Assembly (NCBI GenBank): GCA_007922305.1
Contig: ML677334.1
Location: 17,906,969-17,970,968, forward strand
From: Dermatemys mawii
Lineage: Eukaryota; Chordata; Testudines; Dermatemydidae
Length of the DNA stretch: 64,000 nucleotides
Reading direction: 5' to 3'
Positions 55,201 to 60,764 of this stretch are shown here, piece by piece. The notes under the pieces were generated by a model. It had not been told where the DNA came from, made no database searches, and saw only the letters and a list, made by a program, of their open reading frames with translations. Position numbers and translations under genes: made by a program. The first letter of the stretch is position 1; the number at the start of each line of letters is the position of its first letter.

Positions 55201-58200
55201 GGAGCCCTCATTTTTTGAGACATCTACCACCCTTAATAACTTTGAGCCTTGCCATTCAACACCAGAAGCCCTAAGAAAAAAGAAGAGGAAGAAGCAAGGC
55301 ATATGTTCACCTGTGAATTGAGTCTTTCTCCCCTGGTTGTGTTCTGCCCTCCACTGCATGATGTCACTCTGAATTTTTGTTTAGTATTGTAAATAAGGCC
55401 TGTTTCTGTTTGCTATATAACACGGTGTTTAATAATAAAACTAATTAAAAATAATTTATAAAAAAAGAGTTGTCAGTGCATTTGATATAGAAAAGCCATA
55501 GACTGTAAATAGTTCAGAGTGTTTTTACAGAAGAACCAAGCACAGACAAAATAAAATGAGGATTGCCCCGACATTGCCCTTCCCTTCACTGCCCACAAAC
55601 AATACTGCACTGCTCACAATCCATCCCATACACACATCCTCAACTGGGTAACAGCTGCACATTTTCAGGCAGAGACTCAAAGTAAGATCAAGAGGTACCT
55701 ATTACAGCATTGCCCTGGCTGTTTCTATTTTGTACTGGACGCCTTGCTGGCTGCTCAAGGCACATCCTTAATTCCAGATGGATGGGTTTTTCTCTTACTC
55801 TGACAAATGTTATTCAAAATGTAACGGAGCAATAATTTTAAGGCACTTATTTTTTCCCTCCAGCTTCCAACCTATTCCACAAACAGCACCACCATCCTTT
55901 CAAACTGAAAAATGCACATCCACTGTCATGCTGCAACTATTAAGACAATAGTTAAACAATTCCTTCCTACTGTCCAAACCACCTGTGAATGGCTGTTCCC
56001 CAGGGAAGCAGAGGACATGACAGGTCTCCTAGGGTAACCAGAGAAATCTGCACACCATTAATGTCCATAATCATCCTCTAGGAAAACTGTTCTTGATCCA
56101 TTAAGATAGAGAGCTGAAGTCCAAAAATCCTATCATTGTGGACTCTTCCAGACCACCCTGCATCTATGTCTGTAAACCTGCCATGGCGGTCAACAGCCTT
56201 TGTAACACCATGGAGAAATACCCATTTCTGTGTCTAAATTCTGAGCTGTGGGGGTAGTGGGGAAGGGATGGGAGGAGCCAAATAATTGTACATTGTATTG
56301 GAACAACTGATGGCAGAAGTTTGGGAACCCCATGAGTGCAAAGCCATCAATAATATTCTGAACATTACCAAGCTTTATAACCTAGTGCAACGGTACCTCT
56401 TCCCTGGCACCACACATAAACAATGGCCCACACAGCTGATCTCCTCAGGCCAAATTGGTTGGCTGGGTTCCGGTAGCATACTGGGGTGACCAGCTTCCAG
56501 ATGGCAATGGCAACCTACTTTTCCGCTGCTCTGGGGGCACGGTATGTTGGTATGCTGCCACGCTAGGACCAGTTCTGTACACCTCTCAAAAAAAGGTTGC
56601 CTTCACCATCCTGAAATTCTCTTTCCGCAGCTGATTGGCCCAGCTCTGCAGAATGATCCTTTCCCACCAATCCACACTGGCTTCCCAAGCCCAGAAACAG
56701 CACTTCAGGTTGTGAAGTTACTTCAGCAACTGCTCCTCTCGTGTCAGTTGCTTGCCATCCTCCTCTTCTTCCTTGGCCTCTGATGTGGCAAGTGATGCCC
56801 AAACCTAAAGTCATCCCACTTTGAGTGCTGAACTAGAGTCCAAGCAGCCTCTGTGTGCTCGCAGTTGCCAGCATTGCTGAGTCCATGCTGGCTGACAGCA
56901 ATTCAAAAACAATGCTGGTCTGCCCAGAAAAGAAAGCATAGGGAGGAGAGAATGGGAAAGTGTTTTTTGTTTTTTTTTAATTGAACTGCCCTGGCTTCTG
57001 GTATGCATCTCACAATTCACAGAGAGAAACATCCCGGAATGCACACTGCTCAGCATCAAAGCAATGGACCATGGGATACCCTCAGAGAATGCTACATGCT
57101 TATTGTTCACCAAGCCGCCACCATGTGTGTGTGTGCACAATGATGTGAATCGAAAGAGGCACCACCAGCCTGTGTGCACCATTAGTGCAGCTCATGTCCT
57201 GCAAGTTAAATAATGCATGTCAAATCAATCCTCTACCCCAGGCCCACTCTGTGTAGACAAACTGAGAGATGGCACAGAACGTAGAGTGACCAGAGAGCAA
57301 ATGTGAAAAATCAGAATGGGGGTGGGAGAGTAATAGGAGCTATATAAGAAAAAGACATAAAAATCAGGACTGTCCCTATAAAACTCAGGACATCTGGTCA
57401 CCCTAACAGAATGCCTTTTCACCGATTTAGCGCTGATGAGCTCAGCACTGACTTCCACAGGACATCCCTGCAGGTTTTCCTGAGGATCAAACTGTGAACA
57501 GCTGCCTGAACCTCAACCCTTCTTGCCAGCTGCACCCCCGGGAATTCGGAAGTCCTGACTCTGTGAAGTTTGTGGTGTGGGTCGGGGCCTTCATGTTTTG
57601 AGCAGAGCTGGATGAGAACTGGAAATTCCATTCTGCAGGAAAGTCCAGCATTTTGGCAGGGGGCGGAGGAGGAATTGTTCTGAATTAGAAGCAAAAAAAG
57701 TGAAATTTCAATTTCCTGTGAAATAATTCCAAAGATGTTTAAATTGAGACCAAAATGTTTCATTTCAGTAGTGCTGAAATATTTGGTTTCAGCTTTGTTT
57801 TCATTCATTTTGTTTTGACTTTTATATTATATTTAAAATGACATGACTATATAAATACCATAGTATATAAAATTAATATATCTAAATGAAATTAATCAAA
57901 ATGAAATGTCTGATATTGTCAAAACAGAACATTTCCACCTTTTCCCATCTAAAGTTTTGTCAAAATGGCCATTTTGATTAAACAGCTCTTTTTGAGGAGG
58001 GGCGGGGAGAGGGGAAAAAGCATGCCATCCCACCCCTCAACCAATGAGACACTGAATGAGATTTATTTTGGCTTCTTTTAGCCCCCTGGTGCCCCTAGTG
58101 GACAGCTTATATAGCCCAGAATGATTGAGCCGGCTGATTTTAGAGGTCTTTCAGAGATAGGAAAAATAAGCCACACATCAAAAATAAGAGAGCACCACAT

Positions 58201-60764
58201 ATCAACAAGGCTTACACAAAGAGGTTCCATGGCATTTGCACTGAAAGCACAAAGGAACAACAAGGCCTAGAAAAGCTGCTGAGCAGGAACAAACAGGGAC
58301 AACCAGTTGCCCTCAACTGTTCATTTCTATCTTGCTTTCAGAAAGATATTTTAGCAAGATCTGAAGGCTGAGAGTTTGCTCTAGGCACTTAGTGTCACAA
58401 AGGGTAAGAGAGTCTCATAAGATGTACGTATTACAGGGCTATATGTTTTAGCCTGAAAACATGTTGGAGTTAGGATGGGAGGCTGAGGCAAAATGCTGAT
58501 TAGTGACAAACTGGTGAAAAGCAACAAAACAGGGAGAGGATATCACAGATCTGTGTCTAATGCGGGGGCCGGGGGGAGTTAACCTCCATTTCCAGCTGAA
58601 AATGTTTGCATTATAAATTTTTGTATTTCTTTGTTAATTTCCCGCCCTAGACAACACTGCCTGGATTTTAACCAGGAGATCTGGCTTCCGACAGCACGAG
58701 CAGAACACCTTTTACCTCCCCATCCAGATCACCGACAACGGGCGCCCCATGCTGAGCAGTACTGGCACTCTGACCGTGCATGTGTGTGGCTGTGATGATG
58801 AGGGTGTGGTGATGTCTTGCAATGCAGAGGCCTATATACTCCCTGTCAGCCTGAGCAGAGGAGCACTCATTGCAATCCTAGCCTGCATCTTTGTCTTGTT
58901 AGGTAAAACTTATGTTCCCTTTCCTAAGGAGGGGATTAACTCACCTATTCTGGTCATAACACTTGGCAGACTGTTAGCCTCACAAAGGCTGATGTTATAT
59001 TGTGTATAAAATAGAAGTGTATGTATAATTTTTTTATATTTTTTTTATATATATATAAGGCTTTTTCTTTATTGACCTCAGCAATTTCCCCAAGATTTTA
59101 GGAGACAAAGGGCAATGAGACAAGGGAAGTCAAGCCATCACATGATCAAATGGTCTAAGTTTCTCTCTCACATACACACCAGAAAAAAATTGAAAACTTG
59201 TAAATTTCATTATTTTGACTCTGGACCTTCCAAATGTTTAGCACCTCTGCTCACATTCTTTGTTTTGGTCTCATCATCATAGTATCTAAAGTTAGTATCT
59301 GATCTCCAGGGGGAGCTACAGTGCTTACTATCTCTCTTGCCCTCTCATTTCTCCACAGATCTGGTCAGTTTCCCTACCCATTTCCCCAATACTCTGCCCC
59401 AAATATTAGGATCAACAGGAATCTGGGGCAAATTTCTCCTCTCCTTGACCTCCACACATTCCCTAACATTTCAGAAGTTCACCTTCGGTCTGAGGAGCAA
59501 TGGGATAGAGGCACAGGTTAATGTTTTCAAAAACACCAAAGTCCTATTTTCAACAGTGATTTGGGCAATTAGGACCCAGTGCTGGGCTCTCCTAATTGGA
59601 GAAATCCCAATTAGGAGCCACTGCTGGGCTCTCCCGTTGACATAGAGCTGACCACATGGGTGCTTGTCAGTGTAATTTACATTGCTTAGTCAGGTGTTTT
59701 TTTCATCAACATAAGTTATACCAACTAAAGTGATAGCATAGACGTAGCCTAAGAGAGATTTATGAAAGAGATCAGATTAGATGGGCCCAAATCACATTTG
59801 GGCCCATCTAATCTGGCTCCAGTTTACAGTACACCCTCTCCTCATTCCAAAGTTCTGGATTGTTTAAATCCCTGGATTTGGTTTGGCCTATTAATGGAAA
59901 AAGGATCCAGCAGCACATTCAAACCAAAATTTTAAAATTTGTTTTCTTAGCCCCATCCCAACTGCCCAAAGCTCAGAAGTATTTGACTTCTATGCACCAC
60001 TGATTCAGGCTCATATGTAGAGTAAATCATTAAATGAGGTATTTCAGTTATTATCATTACAGAATTGTCATACTGAGTCCATCAGAGTTTGTAAACACCA
60101 AGTACAATGACTGGGCTGTGCATTGGTAATTGCATTCTCACTGCATCTTTTAGCCACGCCTTCTGCTAGAAATGCACATTTGTTCCTTTTCTCAGTGATT
60201 AAGGAGAGTAGACGCTAGAGAGCTGCATTTTCTAATGCCCATATGTTTTGGTTGCCCCTTGTAGTGCTCGTGCTGCTCATCTTATCCATGAGGCGGCACA
60301 GGAAGCAGCCTTACATCATCGATGAAGAAGAGAACATCCATGAGAATATCGTCAGGTACGATGATGAAGGGGGTGGGGAGGAAGACACTGAGGCCTTTGA
60401 CATTGCTGCCATGTGGAATCCCCGGGAGGCCCAGGTAGTGGTGAAAAGCAGGCAGGACATGCTGCCTGAAATAGAGAGCCTCTCCCGATACGTGCCTCAG
60501 ACGTGCATAACGGATAACAATGTTCACAACTACGTGCTGGCCAAGCTGTACGAAGCTGACATGGACCTCTGGGCTCCTCCTTTTGACTCCCTCCAAACAT
60601 ACATGTTTGAAGGGAACGGCTCAGTGGCAGAATCACTAAGTTCATTACAGTCTATCACGACGGACTCAGACCAGAGCTATGACTACCTGACAGACTGGGG
60701 ACCTCGCTTTAAAAAGCTGGCCGAGATGTACGGTGTCACAGAGGGCAACGGGGCTCTGTGGTAA
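12889..60764 (+). CDS. CDH20: Cadherin-20 gene, complete coding region in 11 exons
   Basis: Calcium-dependent homophilic adhesion receptor of the plasma membrane; its tail binds p120- and beta-catenin. The CDS joins 13015-13263, 21656-21950, 24481-24600, 26812-26979, 29586-29773, 34580-34833, 39278-39414, 43336-43457, 45169-45286, 58651-58902 and 60265-60764, totalling 2403 nt or 800 residues plus stop. Exon lengths 295, 120, 168, 188, 254, 137, 122, 118 and 252 are those expected of type II cadherins. Seen: signal peptide about 1-33, RMKR at 57-60, mature Trp62/Trp64, EC1-EC5 from 61 to about 610 with DINDN 158-162, DVNDN 267-271, DVDEPP 383-388 and DVNDN 487-491, transmembrane helix about 621-643, and tail 644-800. 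NxS/T sites lie at N262, N421, N462 and N543. The N-terminus ([12 protein letters not shown]) and C-terminal GALW match CDH20, not CDH7, as I recall them. The human protein is about 801 residues. No frameshift or stop interrupts it. Confidence 0.96.
16941..17523. mobile_element. hAT-type MITE (GGTGGGCAAACT family), copy A
   Basis: The ends are CAGAGGTGGGCAAACT and, complemented, CAGATGTGGGCAAACT. The 8-bp flanks ttctagac (16933-16940) and ttctagat (17524-17531) match at 7 of 8. The middle is GC-rich with repeated 'gggtggggt' and 'gggaacacagagcagggg' units. Same family as 27830-28629, in opposite orientation. Confidence 0.88.
18478..18740 (-). repeat. Old CR1/L3-like LINE fragment
   Basis: Sequence around 'ttccaccactttcctcagaa' and 'cctaaatttcttctttagtaatttcatcc' resembles the complement of the CR1 3' region. 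Strongly diverged; limits approximate. Confidence 0.4.
19419..19520. repeat. Dispersed repeat with 'ggcaatatcttttattggacc' core
   Basis: I recognise this as a common reptile repeat but cannot name it. It contains a foldback: ttgtgaaagagacaaga (from 19456) pairs with cttgtctctttcaccaa (from 19496). Confidence 0.5.
19614..19843. mobile_element. 230-bp MITE with ~30-bp inverted ends
   Basis: The left end gggcttgtctacacgacaag is matched by the complement of the right end, gggctcgtctataaagcaag, and both continue into ttactgccc. No coding capacity. The GGGCTTGTCTACA start resembles PIF/Harbinger-type MITEs seen elsewhere in this window (25758, 50865). Confidence 0.75.
19979..21299. mobile_element. 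hAT-type element with perfect 8-bp TSD and internal minisatellite
   Basis: The left end is cagaggtctccaaactatgg. The right end complement is aagtggtccccaaactttt. The 8-mer ccttagct is perfectly duplicated at 19971-19978 and 21300-21307. Inside, about 20560-21050 is a degenerate C-rich tandem array (units like 'ccagagccctcaccccctcc'). Short ORFs here are products of that array. Confidence 0.88.
20560..21050. repeat. Degenerate C-rich minisatellite
   Basis: Imperfect tandem repetition of a few tens of bases containing 'agccccagcc', 'agagccctcaccccc' and 'caccccaactccctgcccca'. Period not measured. It lies wholly within the hAT element at 19979-21299. Confidence 0.65.
21656..21950 (+). CDS. CDH20: CDH20 coding exon 2: EC1 and start of EC2
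   Basis: Residues 84 to 182 (last codon split after its first base). The acceptor is TTTTTGCAG at 21647-21655 and the donor is GTAAGG at 21951. The exon completes EC1 with the calcium motifs LDRE (123-126) and DINDN (158-162), then enters EC2. The length of 295 nt is the standard size for this classical cadherin exon. Confidence 0.96.
22660..23325 (-). repeat. Possible LTR-like repeat with TATA box on minus strand
   Basis: A GC-rich block unlike its surroundings, with repeated 'agggcagagcacca/agggcggagcacca' near 22700 and 22745. The minus-strand TATAAAAG comes from ctttata near 23200. It ends directly against a CR1. I recall similar sequence as dispersed in turtles, but no partner LTR is in the window. 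Confidence 0.35.
23326..24365 (+). mobile_element. CR1 LINE, 5'-truncated copy
   Basis: Contains typical CR1 3'-half sequence: 'gtggggtcctgcaagaatc', 'tttatcagggacctagaaga', 'gtgtccagttctggtgtcca' and 'ggagagggttcagagaaaag'. It ends near 'aatccatgaatctatg'. Many stops; the reverse transcriptase frame is dead. Confidence 0.9.
24481..24600 (+). CDS. CDH20: CDH20 coding exon 3: EC2
   Basis: Encodes residues 182-222, including DADDP (192-196) of the EC2 calcium site. The acceptor is a long T run then CAG at 24478-24480. The donor is GTATTT at 24601, a weak match to GTRAGT. Reading past it gives about a dozen codons before a stop. Length 120 nt, as in paralogues. Confidence 0.95.
24601..26811 (+). 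other. CDH20: CDH20 intron 3 (2.2 kb)
   Basis: Bordered by the weak donor GTATTT and the acceptor CTTACAG. Apart from the MITE at 25758-26045 and an old-repeat piece at about 26570-26690, nothing was recognised. Confidence 0.8.
25758..26045. mobile_element. 288-bp MITE, GGCCTTGTCTACACTA ends
   Basis: Left end ggccttgtctacactac and complement of right end ggcctggtctacactag match at 15 of 17. Flanked by ATA on both sides (25755-25757, 26046-26048), compatible with a 3-bp duplication of the Harbinger type. The interior also folds back around 'tcgactt...gaagttgcg'. Coordinates are firm to a few bases. Confidence 0.8.
26812..26979 (+). CDS. CDH20: CDH20 coding exon 4: EC2 to EC3 boundary
   Basis: Residues 222-278, with MDRE (231-234), a sequon at N262 and DVNDN (267-271). 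The acceptor is CTTACAG at 26805-26811 and the donor is GTGAGT at 26980. The last base A joins AG of the next exon to make Lys278. Length 168 nt. Confidence 0.95.
27830..28629. mobile_element. hAT-type MITE (GGTGGGCAAACT family), copy B
   Basis: The left end is CAGGGGTGGGCAAACTTTTT. The right end complement is CAGACGTGGGCAAACTACGG. The flanks gtctaagg (27822-27829) and gtctaggg (28630-28637) match at 7 of 8. Opposite orientation to 16941-17523. The core at 28140-28520 is a GC- and CpG-rich tandem array; its long ORFs on both strands are artefacts of composition. Confidence 0.88.
28140..28520. repeat. CpG-rich degenerate tandem array inside hAT element
   Basis: Repeating modules built on 'gggccccgcggc' and 'cccgggccgggagc', seen at least four times. 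It resembles a CpG island in composition but is repeat-derived. Confidence 0.65.
29586..29773 (+). CDS. CDH20: CDH20 coding exon 5: EC3
   Basis: Residues 278-340, from [10 protein letters not shown] through GIITVKK. The acceptor is a strong pyrimidine tract, TTCTCTTGCCAG, ending at 29585. The donor is GTAGCA at 29774. Contains the DLDEG calcium-binding element (301-305). Length 188 nt, phase 0 at its end. Confidence 0.95.
30431..30628. mobile_element. Pogo/Tigger-like MITE with TA target duplication
   Basis: The left end is cagaggaaccctgctataat. The right end complement is cagtggaaccccgctataat. TA flanks both ends (30429-30430, 30629-30630). A second right-end-like sequence (tagtggggttccactgta) lies inside, ending at 30520. 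No coding capacity. Confidence 0.82.
30712..31068. repeat. hAT-type element fragment (TGAGAACCACT end)
   Basis: The segment from 'cagattactgtacccctttg' to 'aattgagaaccactac' resembles a common reptile hAT element. The right end is recognisable; the left inverted repeat appears lost. Confidence 0.55.
32459..32571. mobile_element. 113-bp MITE with perfect 10-bp target duplication
   Basis: The ends agggtgacca and tggtcaccct are exact inverted repeats. The 10-mer aggtgcctct is perfectly repeated on both sides (32449-32458, 32572-32581). It is nested in the DIRS-like element and so is younger. A second copy lies at 57283-57404. Confidence 0.88.
32755..33070 (+). pseudogene. DIRS-type tyrosine recombinase C-terminal fragment
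   Basis: Frame 2 gives [20 protein letters not shown], then a frame change near 32950. Frame 1 continues with MHSMRS.S and [16 protein letters not shown]. These resemble the recombinase core: the H-x-x-R box (AHSTR-like) and the W-S/A-S box with the second conserved His. The usual closing catalytic Tyr is not evident (Ser follows the His). Frameshifted and therefore dead. Confidence 0.62.
33219..33555. mobile_element. Foldback element with ~64-bp inverted arms
   Basis: Left arm from agaagaggaagttactcacc and right arm (complement agaagaggaagttactcact) match over about 64 bp with roughly three differences, through gtaacgatggttctt and gatgtgtgtccctgtgggtg. It begins within a few bases of the DIRS-like right end and shares its ctgtgggtgct core, so it may be a DIRS terminal structure or an internally deleted copy. 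Confidence 0.75.
34580..34833 (+). CDS. CDH20: CDH20 coding exon 6: EC3 to EC4
   Basis: Residues 341-425, with LSFE (342-345), DVDEPP (383-388) closing EC3, DPD (416-418) in EC4 and a sequon at N421. The acceptor CTCTTCCTCAG ends at 34579. The donor is CAG|GTTTTT at 34834, which matches consensus only at GT. The assignment is firm because AG joins the A of exon 7 to give Arg425, and the 254-nt length is the family standard. Confidence 0.94.
35091..35268. repeat. Tandem duplication, 111-bp period
   Basis: 35091-35157 and 35202-35268 are nearly identical, differing at a few positions. The spacer is built of 'cagtcagtcaag' micro-units, which also start each copy, suggesting slippage at that motif. 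Confidence 0.9.
37915..38140. repeat. Possible MITE fragment ('ataccaggataaaggtactt' type)
   Basis: Contains repeated 'tataccag/tatacta/tataacta' motifs and an internal 'gtggtataactgcatcccca', resembling a dispersed sauropsid MITE. Ends not defined. Confidence 0.35.
38305..39221 (+). mobile_element. CR1 LINE, 5'-truncated copy ending beside exon 7
   Basis: CR1 3'-half signatures: 'aaattcaatgttgataaatg', 'gaggtctataaaatcatgac', 'ctgtggaactctttgccaga' and 'gaccattggtctgacccagt'. It ends at 'ccgttcttatg', 56 bp before exon 7. Stops and indels interrupt the reverse transcriptase frame. Confidence 0.93.
39278..39414 (+). CDS. CDH20: CDH20 coding exon 7: EC4
   Basis: Residues 425-471, with PLDRE (452-456) and a sequon at N462. 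The acceptor ACTTTTGCAG ends at 39277 and the donor is a perfect GTAAGT at 39415. A CR1 retroposon ends only 56 bp upstream of this exon. Length 137 nt. Confidence 0.95.
40606..41293. mobile_element. 688-bp MITE rich in 'tatagcgct'
   Basis: The left end gggtatggttacactt and right end complement gaggccatggttacact form inverted repeats. Subterminal 'ttatagcgct' motifs recur on both sides (near 40630, 40675, 41110, 41160-41205, 41240). No coding capacity; limits good to a few bases. Confidence 0.72.
41410..41960. repeat. Possible dispersed repeat ('agattcacaaaaggacttag' start)
   Basis: The opening 'agattcacaaaaggacttagg' type motif and 'ttagggacctaaatcacaga' are familiar from reptile repeats. 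Ends not determined. Confidence 0.35.
43336..43457 (+). CDS. CDH20: CDH20 coding exon 8: EC4 to EC5
   Basis: Residues 471-511, with DVNDN (487-491) and Cys504, the first of the EC5 cysteines. The acceptor TTCTTCTTTTAG ends at 43335 and the donor is GTGAGA at 43458. Length 122 nt. Confidence 0.95.
43458..45168 (+). other. CDH20: CDH20 intron 8 (1.7 kb)
   Basis: Bordered by GTGAGA and TCCCATAG. Old 'cattgaaatcaacagg'-type repeat pieces occur near 43690 and 44100-44345. Nothing else recognised. Confidence 0.8.
45169..45286 (+). CDS. CDH20: CDH20 coding exon 9: EC5
   Basis: Residues 512-551, including DQDDP (520-524), the last calcium-type motif, and a sequon at N543. The acceptor TTGCATCCCATAG ends at 45168 and the donor is GTAATC at 45287. 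Length 118 nt. Followed by the largest intron of the gene. Confidence 0.95.
51290..51712 (+). pseudogene. Harbinger accessory Myb/trihelix-like protein, 5' part
   Basis: [15 protein letters not shown] near 51293 and [14 protein letters not shown] near 51390 resemble the first and third helices of the MADF/Myb-like DNA-binding domain. A frame change follows (FEELDRIL near 51510), then an acidic region [18 protein letters not shown] near 51595. The protein would have escorted the transposase to DNA. Broken by frameshifts. Confidence 0.62.
52882..54059. mobile_element. Long LTR-like element (solo LTR?), nested in Harbinger fossil
   Basis: Starts tgtgatgggttggatcacag and ends ggtcaca, giving TG..CA borders. 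I recognise interior segments (for example 'gcttatacagaataaattca', 'caaagtaaattaccaagcaa', 'gttccaataaacttctttca') as a common turtle LTR-type repeat. No internal genes and no partner copy here, so probably a solo LTR. The name and clade are not certain. Confidence 0.62.
54140..55350 (+). pseudogene. Harbinger accessory gene, 3' part
   Basis: An amphipathic stretch, [20 protein letters not shown] near 54207, with following Gln-rich AEAQQQM and a stop, resembles the C-terminal coiled region of the accessory protein. The continuation after the hAT insertion (54960-55350) has a basic tail near 55275 (kkrkkq-like). Degraded; assignment is by pattern and position. Confidence 0.45.
54398..54931. 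mobile_element. hAT-type element (CAGGGCCGG ends), GC-rich
   Basis: The right end complement cagggccggtggaaggatat and the decayed left end cacgactggtgcaaccacta correspond. 'ggcaaactaggc' on the left pairs with 'gcctagggtgcc' on the right. GC-rich interior repeats 'tgctcaggggaggaggtgga'. The 188-codon antisense ORF here is compositional. The terminal motif relates it to 11744-12682. Confidence 0.65.
55790..56560 (-). pseudogene. HARBI1-like Harbinger transposase fragment
   Basis: Minus-strand readings give [16 protein letters not shown] near 56225-56180, matching the GY(F/Y)S..LQG..D region of DDE-type Harbinger transposases. An FTDI..GWSG-like stretch follows, and later KELFNYCLN....MTV, matching the final conserved block. 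Frames change repeatedly and stops occur. The enzyme would have cut and joined the element ends. Confidence 0.62.
57283..57404. mobile_element. Second copy of the AGGGTGACCA MITE
   Basis: The ends agagtgacca and tggtcaccct are near-perfect inverted repeats. The interior is the reverse complement of 32459-32571 (for example 'aggactgtccctataaaac'). The flanking 10-mers cacagaacgt and aacagaatgc match at 7 of 10, consistent with a decayed 10-bp duplication. Confidence 0.85.
58651..58902 (+). CDS. CDH20: CDH20 coding exon 10: EC5 end and start of the membrane helix
   Basis: Residues 551-635. It carries the EC5 cysteines 596, 598 and 607 and begins the transmembrane helix at [14 protein letters not shown]. 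The acceptor CCCGCCCTAG ends at 58650 and the donor is GTAAAA at 58903. Residue 555 is Trp (TGG), where I recall Arg in mammalian CDH20. Length 252 nt. Confidence 0.95.
59589..59617. repeat. 11-bp inverted repeat within a direct repeat
   Basis: ctcctaattgg (59589-59599) pairs with ccaattaggag (59607-59617). It is flanked by direct copies of 'tgctgggctctcc' (59580 and 59622). Probably local duplication and inversion. Confidence 0.75.
59773..59815. repeat. Perfect 19-bp inverted repeat, 5-nt loop
   Basis: 59773-59791 (cagattagatgggcccaaa) is the exact complement of 59797-59815, with loop tcaca. On its own it could fold as a short hairpin in the intron RNA. Its role is unknown; chance is unlikely, but replication slippage or an inserted foldback could make it. 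Confidence 0.9.
60265..60764 (+). CDS. CDH20: CDH20 last coding exon: membrane helix end and catenin-binding tail
   Basis: Residues 635-800 and stop TAA at 60762-60764. The acceptor GCCCCTTGTAG ends at 60264. After the stop-transfer RRHRK comes the juxtamembrane p120-catenin region around [15 protein letters not shown] (666-680). The C-terminal beta-catenin region follows, with a Ser-rich stretch (about 754-772) and [20 protein letters not shown] (772-791). The protein ends GALW, a CDH20 hallmark as I recall it. Exon 500 nt coding. Confidence 0.97.

Larger units (their letters stand above)
50865..57262. mobile_element. Fossil autonomous-type PIF/Harbinger transposon, ~6.4 kb, with nested insertions
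   Basis: The left end gggcttgtctaaataggagg and right end complement agtttgtctacacagagtgg are decayed inverted repeats of the GGGCTTGTCTA type. Between them lie both components known of this superfamily: an accessory Myb/trihelix-like gene on + (51290-51712 and 54140-55350) and a HARBI1-like transposase on - (about 56560-55790). A long LTR (52882-54059) and a hAT element (54398-54931) inserted later. Both genes are broken. The target duplication is not clear. Confidence 0.68.
45287..58650 (+). other. CDH20: CDH20 intron 9 (13.4 kb, largest in window)
   Basis: Bordered by GTAATC and CGCCCTAG. About half is a Harbinger fossil with nested insertions. 45300-50860 shows no firm feature apart from an old-repeat piece near 46690-46745 and a possible repeat at about 48700-49500. 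57410-58650 is AT-rich and unassigned. Confidence 0.85.
58903..60264 (+). other. CDH20: CDH20 intron 10 (1.4 kb)
   Basis: Bordered by GTAAAA and CCTTGTAG. It holds an AT-rich run at 59028-59057 and two hairpins at about 59589 and 59773. No other feature seen. Confidence 0.8.
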
